Assembly: GCA_937924685.1 (NCBI GenBank)
Contig: CALEVN010000032.1
Coordinates: forward strand, 1-37,146
Direction of reading: 5' to 3'
DNA: 37,146 nucleotides
Source of the DNA: an uncultured Candidatus Altimarinota bacterium
Lineage (GTDB): Bacteria > Patescibacteriota > Gracilibacteria > BD1-5 > JAGOOR01
Below, piece after piece: positions 1 through 7,380 of this stretch (position 1 is its first letter; every line of letters starts with the position of its first letter). The notes under the pieces were generated by a model. It had not been told where the DNA came from and ran no database searches. It worked only from the letters and a program-made list of their open reading frames with translations. The position numbers were made by a program, and so were the translations under genes.

Positions 1-215
1 CAGAAGCAAGCGTCTCTACATTGAGACGAGCCTTGTATTGAGTATCACTTGGCTTCTTGTTTTTATCCGCCAAAATTACTAATTCATCCACATTTTTTCG
101 CGCTTTCATCTGGGCGTCACTTGGTTTTTTCGAAATATCCGCTGCAGAAGCAAGCGTCTCTACATTGAGACGAGCCTTGTATTGAGTATCACTTGGCTTT
201 TTTGATATATCAGCT
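1..215 (-). repeat. In-frame 72-bp tandem repeat
   Basis: Positions 1-57 recur almost unchanged at 145-201, an offset of 144 bp (two units of 72). A diverged copy lies between them at about 73-130. The period is a multiple of three and the repeats are translated within the minus-strand gene, so this is a protein repeat and not a CRISPR array. The array continues past the window edge. Confidence 0.85.
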
Positions 216-757
216 GGTTGAGCGAGAAGATCCAGAGCTACTTTATCGTTGTATTGTTTTGTTGCGATATCATAGTTAGACTTTGCCTGAGGAACTGGCA
301 CATAGAGTCTATCCATCGTGTTTTTATCTGATTCAGCAGTATTTTTTTTCGTATTCACTTCTTGTAAAAGTCACCCAAGAATGATTTTTTTATTTTTTTG
401 TGCGAGGAGATTACTGGATTTTTTTTCTTCATTTGTGAGAGACTCGTCACTGAGTATTTGCTCTTGGAGATTCTTTATTGAGACAGTCGTGGCTGTGAGA
501 AGTTCTGTTTTTGATGAGATGTCTGTCTCTATTTTTTGTTTTTCTTTAAGGGTGTTTTTTATGGCTTCCACGAGTGATTCTTTTTCCTTTGTTTTTGCTT
601 CTATTTCTGAGGGAAGGGAACAAGTTGCTGGAGTTATTGACAATGCATCAGAACGTAGAGACTGGTTTCCTTGTGACGCTAAAAAGTAGAGGGTCCCTAT
701 CGTGAGAAGGCCGATACCACCCCAAATTGATACACGCGTTATCGTATTTGTCTCCAT
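1..757 (-). CDS. Membrane-anchored coiled-coil protein with 24-residue tandem repeats (3' end off the window)
   Basis: At least 252 residues, running off the left edge. Residues about 8-27 form one hydrophobic helix with no lipobox, so the protein is probably anchored by its N-terminus. It is followed by a Lys/Glu/Leu-rich heptad stretch (about 50-130) that looks like coiled coil. From about residue 180 a 24-residue unit with the core KKPSDxQxKARxNVxxL repeats at least three times. The frame crosses one TGA at 368-370, read as Gly; with the standard code the gene would stop there before the repeats. Its architecture resembles the protein at 3278-3850, which lacks the repeats. I do not recognise the family. 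A cell-envelope scaffold or attachment role is only a guess. Confidence 0.7.
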
Positions 758-834
758 ATAGAAATATAAAAAATTAGCTCTCTATACATCATTAAACCAT
801 ATTATCCCTCAGTAATCAAATGTTTCACACGAGT

Positions 835-861
835 TTGCTCTCATGAAAAATTCCCTACAAT
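835..861 (+). promoter_or_regulatory. Predicted promoter of the glycosyltransferase gene
   Basis: TTGCTC (835-840), a 15-bp spacer and TACAAT (856-861). Only 6 bp separate the -10 box from the ATG at 868, so transcription probably begins at or next to the start codon (leaderless mRNA). Confidence 0.5.
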
Positions 862-867
862 GCCTCC

Positions 868-1974
868 ATGCAAAGCTTCTTTTTCTGGTTGATGGTTTTT
901 CTGGGTTCTGGTGTGACAACTTTTTTCATAATAAAGGCAGTATTTGCTTATTTTATTCGTCATAACATAGTCGATAAGCCCCATCTCTATGTTCACGAGA
1001 AACACCGTGCTCCACTTCCATATCCAGGGGGCATTGTGATGATTCTCAATATGATTCTCTGGTCACCATGGATACTTTTTGCCGTAGCAGATGGTGATAT
1101 AAAAAAGAGTATTTATGTGTTGATCGCGGGTTTTCTTACCACGTGTGTGATGGCATGGGATGACCAAAAACGGACATTACCACCTCTTTTTCGTCTTTTG
1201 TTTCAGATTGGAGTTGGTACTTTTTTTGGCCTCACCGCTATTAAAATTGGTTATGTGAGCAATATATTTGGATGAATTATTCCGCTTGATGAATTTGAAT
1301 TGCTTCAATGGCATATTGGTGCCAATACGGTCTACCTTGTGCCACTTTTATCTACTATAGTATGGTATGTTCTCGTAATGAATGCTATTAATTGGAGCGA
1401 TAATGGTCGTGCTATGACATCGAGCGTCAGTCTCGTCACGTGTATTATATTAGCAGGGCTCTCCGTAAAACTCTATCTCTCGGATACTTCTCTTGCATCC
1501 CAGAACAATTCACGTTTTGTATTAGCATTTCTTACTATTTTTATCCCGACTCTGTTCATTTTTTGGCGCTTTGATGTCATGCGATCATGTATAGTAGGGG
1601 ATGCAGGGACTATGTTTCTGGGCTTTATGATTGCGACACTTTCCATCGTTTCTGGTTGAAAAATAGCGACTGCCTCGATCGTTCTCGGTATTTATTTTAT
1701 AGATGCTTTTTATGTTATTATTAGTCGTATCAGAAATGGTAAAAATCCTATGAAAGGCGATCTCACACACTTACATCATAGAATGACAGGGGAGGGGATA
1801 GATGTATCGCTTCAGAGAAAAATAGTCATGATTCTCTCATTTTTCTTTGGAGCAAGTGCTATATTCTTAGGTACATGGTGAAAAATTGTACTTTTCTGAA
1901 TCATGATTGCTGTCGTTATCTACATTCGTCAGATAGCTATTTTTGCTGAAAAAATCACAAAAAAATCACTCTAG
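868..1974 (+). CDS. Undecaprenyl-phosphate sugar-1-phosphate transferase (WecA/MraY family)
   Basis: 368 residues, polytopic. Family motifs in order: YPGG near residue 50; AWDDQKR near 93-99, the cytoplasmic Asp pair; NAINWSDNGRA, a variant of the NxxNxxDGxxG motif; GDAGTMFLG; and HLHHRM near the C-terminus. Enzymes of this family transfer a phospho-sugar from a UDP-sugar to undecaprenyl phosphate at the inner membrane face, starting cell-wall or surface-polysaccharide synthesis. The HLHH motif suggests the WecA/TagO branch and not MraY proper. Four in-frame TGA codons (1273, 1657, 1879, 1897) are read as Gly; without recoding the gene falls into pieces. It ends at TAG inside a CTAG shared with the convergent folP. 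The exact sugar cannot be told. Confidence 0.88.
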
Positions 1975-2786
1975 AAATGGAGGTAATTCCATACCGTGAT
2001 CGCTTGCCTCATTTCATAGACATCATGTACGCGCACATAATCAGCTCATCGATCTAGAGCGTATATACTTGAAACGAGAGAACTTGCTATTCTGTCATTC
2101 GGCCCTTTATCTGGACTTATTTTCCCCAGGAATCATTTTCTGGAAGTACCGACAAGAATGGGAAGTTGATACCTTTTTTTAAGTTCTGGTAAAAGATATA
2201 ATATCCGAATTGAGTCATTTTCATCAGTGCTCACAAAAGAACCCATACCCGGATCGAGTATGATCTGTTCTTGATGTACTCCTCTTGAAACCATATAAGG
2301 GAGAGTGGTATCAAAAAAATGCGTTACCGTCGTAAATATATCTCATGGATTTTTTTCTGGTTCGAGATCAGCATGTCAATACTCATTTTTACAGTACATG
2401 ATAATGTATGATATATTCCGATTTTTTGCTATGACATCGACCATATAGGGGTCATACCGTCCGCCTGATACGTCATTTATTATTTTTATACCAGCGTCGA
2501 TACCTATTTGAGCAATCTTTGATTTTTTTGTATCAAGAGAAAAAACAATACCTTTTTCCCTAAAATAGCTTATAATCGCAAAAAAATTCTTCAATCTCCC
2601 GAGTTCCTCTTCCGTCGATATAGGTGATGATCCAGGTGCCGTACTCTCTGCACCTACATCAATAATATCGACTCCATCATCGATGAGTTTTTGTATTTGA
2701 TTTCCGAGTTCATTCAGAGTGTAGTCTTTTCCGTCTGAAAAAGAATCCGGAGAGAGATTAAGTACTCAGACTATTTTAGAGGACAT
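1971..2786 (-). CDS. folP: Dihydropteroate synthase
   Basis: 271 residues, usual length for DHPS, which condenses p-aminobenzoate with hydroxymethyl-dihydropterin diphosphate in folate synthesis. Motifs: GVLNLSPDSFSDG (residues 7-19), IIDVGAESTAPG, IINDVSGGRYDP, ILDPGMGSF, GTSRKGFLG and GADYVRVHDV. Five TGA codons are read as Gly, three of them at conserved glycines: the first G of GVLN (2766-2768), the G after SRK, and the G of GADYVRVHD. The start ATG lies inside the last codons of the upstream Nudix gene (11-bp overlap), so the two form an operon. No other folate gene lies in the window. Confidence 0.93.
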
Positions 2787-3204
2787 ACTTTTCTATAAAT
2801 TTTCGTTCACTTTTGTGCTTCATTTGTTGGGGTGCTTTTTGGAGCTCCACCCACACTATAGCTTCATCATGAATTTCTGCGTGTTTATTGGAGGGGTTTT
2901 TGAACCAAAAGAAGGTGATTTTTTTTCTTCTGTATCTATCTCTGAGTATGCCAATCACATCACCGAGCTGGTAGCTATAGAGTCCAGTTTCTTCTTCGAA
3001 TTCTCTTTTAGCTGCTTCTTTGAGGGTTTCTTGTGGTTTAACACGTCATTTTGGGAGCATGAGTCAACCTTTTTTGTGCATGATGCAGAGGAGTTCTTTT
3101 ATCCCCCTTCTCTCACGTATACATATACCACCAGCACATTGATCGAGCCATATGTAACTAGCAATATGTTTTTTTATTTTTTCAAAAATTTTTCTATGTA
3201 TCAT
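2776..3204 (-). CDS. Nudix hydrolase
   Basis: 142 residues, a single Nudix domain. The Nudix box GxxxxxExxxxxxxREUxEExGU is complete around residues 65-87, reading GRVKPQETL then AAKREFEEETGL. Its first Gly is encoded by TGA, as is a second Gly shortly upstream. Nudix enzymes hydrolyse nucleoside diphosphates linked to another group; the substrate here is unknown. Being co-transcribed with folP it could act on a pterin triphosphate, as folate-pathway Nudix enzymes do, but this is inference from position only. The start is the first in-frame ATG, 7 bp downstream of a TACAAT -10 box. Confidence 0.85.
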
Positions 3205-3211
3205 GAGTTTG

Positions 3212-3238
3212 ATTGTACTCTTTTTTCTGAAAATCAAA
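3212..3238 (-). promoter_or_regulatory. Predicted promoter of the Nudix-folP operon
   Basis: On the minus strand: TTTGAT (3238-3233), 15 bp, TACAAT (3217-3212), then 7 bp to the ATG at 3204. It is back to back with a divergent promoter at 3243-3271. Confidence 0.45.
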
Positions 3239-3242
3239 CTAT

Positions 3243-3271
3243 TTGCATTTTATAAATATGTATGGTAATAT
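3243..3271 (+). promoter_or_regulatory. Predicted promoter of the coiled-coil protein gene
   Basis: TTGCAT (3243-3248), 17 bp, TAATAT (3266-3271), then 6 bp to the ATG at 3278, again predicting a leaderless transcript. Confidence 0.45.
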
Positions 3272-3277
3272 ATGTAC

Positions 3278-3850
3278 ATGAGAGATATATCAATCACAAA
3301 AAATACATGAATAATAGCCACAGTTGCTATACTGACGTGTGTTTTTGGTATACTTATTTGGAATAGATTTTTCCCTTCACTCCAATCTTCCGCCATATCT
3401 CTCCCTCCAGAGGTTATCGTTCAGATAAATGCTCTGCAGGACCAGCGTAATGCTCTTTTGTGAGAGAAAAAATCACTCATGCAGTCACTCGCCGAAAGTA
3501 AAAAAAATATCGAGAGTGTCGAGGAGAATCTCACATATAATACAGACATTCTACATAGTATAGAGGAAGAGTTCCAAAAGATAAATAGTGAAATAGTATT
3601 AAATGAATCGAAAAAGGGGAAAGATATGACTAATGAGGAATATGAGATTGCTCTTGCATCACTTCTTCAGAAAAAACAAGATATCTTGCTCAAGAAAAAA
3701 CAGACACAAGTGCTCGAAGATAGTGTTTCAAAACAACGAAATGCTCTCAGTGAAAGAATATCTCAGTCCGATCTGGGTATTAGACAGATAGATATACAAG
3801 TACGATTGCTCGATACACAGATTGCTCGTATTATTTCCCAGGCTGAATAG
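3278..3850 (+). CDS. Membrane-anchored coiled-coil protein, function unknown
   Basis: 190 residues. One N-terminal hydrophobic helix (about 10-30) is followed by a long Glu/Lys/Gln-rich coiled coil to the C-terminus. No cysteine lipobox follows the helix. Two TGA codons (in the helix and near residue 62) are read as Gly; the gene is unbroken only with that reading. ATG at 3278 is preferred because it sits 6 bp after the predicted -10 box; an in-frame ATG at 3272 is possible. The layout resembles the protein at 1-757. No family recognised. Confidence 0.7.
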
Positions 3851-3900
3851 CACAATAAAGAGCAAAGAAGAGAAGTATTTTTATGTAAAAATAAAAAAGT

Positions 3901-3928
3901 TTGCATATCTAAATATTTTATTTATACT
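3901..3928 (+). promoter_or_regulatory. Predicted tRNA-Asp promoter
   Basis: TTGCAT (3901-3906), 16 bp, TATACT (3923-3928), about 21 bp upstream of the mature tRNA 5' end. Confidence 0.55.
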
Positions 3929-3949
3929 CCCGACACTTTAGGTATACGA

Positions 3950-4026
3950 GGGGGCGTAGCTCAGCTGGTTAGAGCGCCTCCCTGTCACGGAGGAGGTCGC
4001 GGGTTCGAGTCCCGTCGCTCCCGCCA
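3950..4026 (+). tRNA. tRNA-Asp (anticodon GTC)
   Basis: Full cloverleaf: acceptor GGGGGCG pairs with CGCTCCC (one G-U), the anticodon loop is CTGTCAC, the T loop is TTCGAGT, discriminator G, CCA encoded at 4024-4026. Confidence 0.95.
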
Positions 4027-4133
4027 GATTTGTTTTTGTGTGGTAGCGCGAGGCTTTGTGTCTATGACCATATGTCTTCCTGCTCCTCCCAGATTTGATT
4101 TGGTGAGCCCCTAGTATTCCATAAAGTTTGTTT

Positions 4134-4210
4134 GGGGTCTTAGCTCAGTTGGCTAGAGCGCCTCGCTTGCACCGAGGAGGTCAAGGGTTCGACTCCCTTA
4201 GACTCCACCA
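4134..4210 (+). tRNA. tRNA-Ala (anticodon TGC)
   Basis: Acceptor GGGGTCT pairs with AGACTCC, anticodon stem CCTCG/CGAGG around loop CTTGCAC, T loop TTCGACT, CCA encoded at 4208-4210. An open frame running through it is an artefact. Confidence 0.95.
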
Positions 4211-4235
4211 TTTTTATTTTCTCCTTTTTTGTTTT

Positions 4236-4451
4236 ATGGTAGGCTGTGGAAAAAGACCGCGAAATAAGATCTATATTGTCAGCAAACGACGATCGATCAC
4301 TGGTGATAAAATTCACAACGCCCAGAAGACGTATTCAAAACTTCTTCGCCGTGAAAAACATGAAGGTAAAACTGCATGGCTCGCGGATGCTATGGTAAAA
4401 GCCGTAGCACGCCTCAAGAAAATGGGTCTTTCTAATGTAATCAAAAATTAA
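4236..4451 (+). CDS. Small basic protein, function unknown
   Basis: 71 residues, strongly Lys/Arg-rich. The chosen ATG is the first in frame after tRNA-Ala; a longer frame would overlap the tRNA. Codon use (CTC Leu, CGT/CGC Arg, GGT/GGA Gly, no UGA) matches the ribosomal genes next to it. It lies between tRNA genes and tuf, with a second tiny basic gene one base downstream, so a ribosome-associated or RNA-binding role is plausible. I recognise no ribosomal protein family. Confidence 0.6.
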   Translation: MVGCGKRPRNKIYIVSKRRSITGDKIHNAQKTYSKLLRREKHEGKTAWLADAMVKAVARLKKMGLSNVIKN

Positions 4452-4452
4452 T

Positions 4453-4545
4453 ATGGTACGCCTCTCTGGATCTCGTCATCGGAAACTTCGTGCGGCTCTC
4501 GTACGTATCGAAAAGAAAGTCCGAAAAGCAAAAAAGAAGAAGTAA
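4453..4545 (+). CDS. 30-residue highly basic peptide
   Basis: MVRLSGSRHRKLRAAL at the start and a C-terminus ending KKAKKKK-like; nearly half the residues are Lys or Arg. It starts one base after the preceding stop, with no separate promoter, which suggests coupled translation. Size and charge recall small ribosomal proteins, but there is no cysteine pattern as in bL36 and no match I know. It is short, so chance is possible. Confidence 0.45.
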   Translation: MVRLSGSRHRKLRAALVRIEKKVRKAKKKK

Positions 4546-4557
4546 TCAAAAAATCAT

Positions 4558-4584
4558 TTGAAATATACTTCTTTTCCCTATAAT
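4558..4584 (+). promoter_or_regulatory. Predicted tuf operon promoter
   Basis: TTGAAA (4558-4563), 15 bp, TATAAT (4579-4584): the best -10 match in the window, giving a leader of about 27 nt before the tuf ATG. No Shine-Dalgarno sequence lies in that leader. Confidence 0.65.
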
Positions 4585-4617
4585 ACCCCTACTTTTTAAT
4601 TCCTTTATTTTTCTCTT

Positions 4618-5793
4618 ATGGCTGATTTTCAAAGAACAAAGCCACACGTAAACGTTGGTACTATCGGTCACATCGACCACGGTAAAACAACACTCACAGC
4701 TGCTCTTACTGCAGTAGGTGGTTCAGGTGTATCATATGCTGATATCGCTAAAGGTGGTACAGCTCGTGCTGGTTCTGACAAGATTATTACAATCTCAACT
4801 TCTCACGTAGAGTACGAGTCTCCTATGCGTCACTACGCACACGTTGACTGTCCAGGACATGCTGACTACGTCAAGAACATGATTACTGGTGCTGCTCAAA
4901 TGGACGGTGCTATTCTCGTTGTTTCTGCTGTTGATGGTGTCATGCCTCAAACTCGTGAACACGTTCTTCTTGCTTCTCAGGTTGGTGTATCTCGTATTGT
5001 AGTATTCCTCAATAAATGTGATATCGCTGATCCAGAGCTCGTTGATCTCGTAGAAATGGAAGTTCGTGAACTTCTCTCTAAATACGGTTTCGATGGTGAC
5101 AACGCTCCTGTTGTTCGTGGTTCTGCTTTCACAGCTCTCCAAAATCCTACTGATCCAGCTGCTTCAAAAGGTGTTCGAGATCTTCTCGACGCTCTCGACA
5201 GCTATATCCCTGAGCCAGTTCGTGAACTCGACAAACCATTCCTCATGTCTATTGAAGATGTCTTCTCTATTAAGGGTCGTGGTACTGTTGCTACAGGTCG
5301 TATCGAACAAGGTATCGTCAAAGTCAATGATGAAGTAGAAATCGTCGGTATCCGTGACACACAGAAATCTGTTGTTACTGGTGTTGAAATGTTCAAAAAA
5401 TCACTCAACCAAGGTCAGGCTGGTGACAACGCAGGTATCCTCCTCCGAGGTATCGAGCGTGAGCAGATCGAACGAGGTCAGGTTATGGCAAAAGTTGGAT
5501 CTATCAAACCACACAAGAAATTTGAAGCTGAAGTATACGTTCTCAAGAAAGAGGAAGGTGGACGACACACTCCTTTCTTCAAGGGTTACAAACCTCAGTT
5601 CTATTTCCGAACTACCGATGTAACTGGTTCTATTGAACTCCCAGCTGGTGTAGAGATGGTTATGCCTGGTGATAACATCAAGTTCCTCGTAGAACTCGGT
5701 TGTGGTATCGCTATGGAAAATCAACTCCGATTTGCTATCCGTGAAGGTGGTAAGACAGTTGGTTCTGGTATTATTACAAAAATCCTCGACTAA
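4618..5793 (+). CDS. tuf: Elongation factor Tu
   Basis: 391 residues. EF-Tu delivers aminoacyl-tRNA to the ribosome in a GTP-dependent way. The G-domain motifs G1 (GHIDHGKT, near 19-26), G3 (DCPGH), G4 (NKCD) and G5 (GSA) are present, followed by beta-barrel domains 2 and 3 with RGTVATGR and the C-terminal RFAIREGG. Switch I is unusual: where nearly all EF-Tu have APEEKARGITI there is GGTARAGSDKIITI. The Mg-binding Thr is kept, but the RG before ITI is KI. The reading frame is intact and codon use normal, so this is not a frameshift. There is no in-frame UGA, unlike most neighbours. rpsJ follows 2 bp after the stop, as in the conserved str operon. Confidence 0.98.
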   Translation: MADFQRTKPHVNVGTIGHIDHGKTTLTAALTAVGGSGVSYADIAKGGTARAGSDKIITISTSHVEYESPMRHYAHVDCPGHADYVKNMITGAAQMDGAILVVSAVDGVMPQTREHVLLASQVGVSRIVVFLNKCDIADPELVDLVEMEVRELLSKYGFDGDNAPVVRGSAFTALQNPTDPAASKGVRDLLDALDSYIPEPVRELDKPFLMSIEDVFSIKGRGTVATGRIEQGIVKVNDEVEIVGIRDTQKSVVTGVEMFKKSLNQGQAGDNAGILLRGIEREQIERGQVMAKVGSIKPHKKFEAEVYVLKKEEGGRHTPFFKGYKPQFYFRTTDVTGSIELPAGVEMVMPGDNIKFLVELGCGIAMENQLRFAIREGGKTVGSGIITKILD

Positions 5794-5795
5794 TT

Positions 5796-6230
5796 ATGTC
5801 TGCTAAAGCTCCTGCTGCTAAAAAAGCACCAACAAAAAAAGTAACAAAAGCTGCTCCTGTAAAGGCTGCAAAGTCTGAAAAAGTATCAGCAAAAGAATTG
5901 AAAACTTCTGGTTCTAAAAAAGAAACTCTCAAGATTTCTGTGAAAGCTTTTGAACATCGTGTTGTCGATGAAGCTGTGAAAAAAATCGTCAGTGCTGCAA
6001 AGGATACTGGTTCACAAACTGTCGGACCTATCCCTCTTCCAACAAAGATTGAAAAATTCACTCTCAACCGATCAACATTCGTCAATAAGAATGCTCGTGA
6101 ACAGTTTGAGATTCGTCGTCACCGACGTCTCCTCCTCATCAATGAGCCTACTCCAGAAACACTCGAGACTCTTCAGAAGCTCAATCTCCCTTCAGGAGTT
6201 GGTGTTGATATCGCTATCATTGCTGCTTAA
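5796..6230 (+). CDS. rpsJ: 30S ribosomal protein uS10
   Basis: 144 residues; typical uS10 is about 102. The S10 core starts near residue 45 (LKISVKAFEHRVVDEAV), with the diagnostic GPIPLPTKIEKFT and a REQFEIRRHRRLL segment. The first ~43 residues are a Lys/Ala/Pro-rich extension, probably disordered and RNA-binding. It sits 2 bp after tuf, as in the classical tuf-rpsJ order. No UGA codon. Confidence 0.95.
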   Translation: MSAKAPAAKKAPTKKVTKAAPVKAAKSEKVSAKELKTSGSKKETLKISVKAFEHRVVDEAVKKIVSAAKDTGSQTVGPIPLPTKIEKFTLNRSTFVNKNAREQFEIRRHRRLLLINEPTPETLETLQKLNLPSGVGVDIAIIAA

Positions 6231-6250
6231 TTCCGTTTAATTATTAGTTT

Positions 6251-6472
6251 ATGCCACGTATCTGTGTCTATACATGAAAAACCACTGGAAGTGGTAACAA
6301 AGTTTCTCACTCTGTACGTCGTACAAAGCGTAACTTCATGGTAAATCTTCACTATAAGAAAATCCGTGATCCTCGTGATGGTATGATCTACCGTATGAGA
6401 CTCTCTGCTTCTGCTATTCGAACTATGGCAAAAAAAGGCGTCGTAGCATTTCTCCAGGACTTTGGTTTGTAA
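6251..6472 (+). CDS. rpmB: 50S ribosomal protein bL28
   Basis: 73 residues. The family signature CxxTGKxxxxGNxVSHSxxxTKRxF is present at residues 5-30. The invariant Gly of TGK is codon 9, TGA (6275-6277); the standard code would leave an 8-residue peptide. This is among the clearest proofs of UGA = Gly in the window. Position 20 bp after rpsJ suggests the same transcript, ended by a hairpin at 6489. Confidence 0.95.
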
Positions 6473-6488
6473 GAAAAATCTCAAAAAA

Positions 6489-6514
6489 GACGCTCCGAAA
6501 GGGGCGTTTTTTCT
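6489..6514 (+). terminator. Rho-independent terminator of tuf-rpsJ-rpmB
   Basis: Stem CGCTCC/GGGGCG with a GAAA tetraloop (6491-6506), followed by a run of T. Confidence 0.85.
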
Positions 6515-6562
6515 TGCTTGCATACAAATACTCTTATAATCACTTTTGCTTTCAGTTTTTGT

Positions 6563-6637
6563 GTCCGCGTAGCTCAGTGGAAGAGCAGTAGCCTTCTAAG
6601 CTAAAGGTCGATGGTTCGATCCCATCCGCGGACACCA
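6563..6637 (+). tRNA. tRNA-Arg (anticodon TCT)
   Basis: Acceptor GTCCGCG pairs with CGCGGAC, D stem GCTC/GAGC, anticodon loop CTTCTAA, T loop TTCGATC, CCA encoded. The outermost pair of the anticodon stem is G-A, a mismatch. The anticodon reads AGA; it is not the UCA anticodon expected for the UGA-decoding tRNA-Gly. Confidence 0.9.
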
Positions 6638-6655
6638 TATATGTATCAAAACCTT

Positions 6656-6739
6656 GCCCAGGTGGTGAAATGGTAGACACGCAGGTTTCAGAAGCCTGTT
6701 CCGCAAGGTGTGAGGGTTCGAGTCCCTCCTTGGGCACCA
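6656..6739 (+). tRNA. tRNA-Leu (anticodon CAG)
   Basis: Acceptor GCCCAGG pairs with CTTGGGC, anticodon loop TTCAGAA, long variable arm typical of class II tRNAs, T stem GAGGG/CCCTC, CCA encoded at 6737-6739. Confidence 0.93.
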
Positions 6740-6750
6740 TTTTGAAAGAT

Positions 6751-6819
6751 AATCGAACCCGTTGCTACTCGAAGTGAGGTTTACTCACTTCTCCGGTTCG
6801 AGTCCCTTCTCGGGCACCA
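6751..6819 (+). other. tRNA 3'-end remnant with an added hairpin
   Basis: Positions 6795-6819 match the last 25 nt of the neighbouring tRNA-Leu at 22 sites, including the T loop and encoded CCA, but the T stem no longer pairs and no 5' half exists. In place of the tRNA body lies a perfect 8-bp hairpin (GAAGTGAG at 6771-6778 with CTCACTTC at 6784-6791). ACTCGAA (6767-6773) can alternatively pair with TTCGAGT (6797-6803). It ends 6 bp before the next gene. It may be a scar of integration at the tRNA 3' end or a degenerate tRNA copy. Confidence 0.6.
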
Positions 6820-6825
6820 AATACA

Positions 6826-7380
6826 ATGAAAAAAATTTTTATAATTCATGGTTTCGAAGGAAGTCCTAATGGAGGTTGGCGTCCATGGCTTATGCGAGAA
6901 CTCGAAAAGAAAGACATATACGCCTGCGCACTATCTATGCCAGATTCAGACAATCCTATTTGTTCAGAGTGGATAGCGGAAATTGATAGACATGTTCAGC
7001 GTAATAGAGGTGATGAGATATATCTTATCGGTCACTCACTGTGAGGGCCAGCCATTTTACGTTATCTTGAGATTGCCCATGCGCAGAGTATAGCAGGTAC
7101 CGTACTCGTCTCGTCTCCTTCGGTCAAAAATAATAATAGCAAATTGGATAGTTTCTTAGGTAGAGATTTTGATTTTGAAAAAATAATTTCTTCCTGCAAG
7201 ACATTTTCCATTATACATGGAAGTAATGATCCACTTGTTCCCCTTGAAAATGCACAATTTCTAGCAAAGATGCTTCATTGAGATTTAATTGTTGTTAACA
7301 ATGGAGGACACCTGAATGGTTCGTCTGGTTGTTTTGAGCTCCCAGAATGCCTGAAATCACTAGAAAATATGTTTAGCTAA
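6826..7380 (+). CDS. RBBP9/YdeN-type serine hydrolase (alpha/beta fold)
   Basis: 184 residues, normal for this family of small alpha/beta hydrolases. N-terminal IIHGFEGSPNGGW is the oxyanion-loop region; the nucleophile elbow GHSLGG is at residues 70-75 with Ser72; the acid is in the SNDPLVP loop and the His in GGHLN near the C-terminus. The last Gly of the elbow GHSLG is TGA (7042-7044), and a second UGA follows KMLH. The physiological substrate of this family is not known. It ends in an 8-bp overlap with the convergent surface-protein gene. Confidence 0.88.

Noticed and set aside
1..215. CRISPR array
   Set aside because: The period is 72 bp with no variable spacers, and the repeats are translated in frame within a protein gene.
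868..1974. Frameshifted or decayed glycosyltransferase split in several pieces
   Set aside because: The pieces are in one frame separated only by TGA, and all family motifs are intact; UGA = Gly explains this gene and many others.
2815..3255. Plus-strand 146-codon open frame
   Set aside because: Antisense shadow of the Nudix gene, which has a complete Nudix box and matches the operon with folP.
4128..4235. N-terminal extension of the 71-residue basic protein
   Set aside because: It would be encoded by tRNA-Ala.
6275..6277. UGA as selenocysteine or tryptophan
   Set aside because: The residue required at this and other recoded sites is Gly; no SECIS-like hairpin follows, and the tRNA-Trp in the window has anticodon CCA.
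6563..6637. The UGA-decoding tRNA-Gly(UCA)
   Set aside because: The anticodon is TCT (Arg); no tRNA with anticodon TCA is present in the window.
6552..6740. Minus-strand open frame across tRNA-Arg and tRNA-Leu
   Set aside because: An artefact of reading tRNA genes; both strands of the tRNAs are explained.
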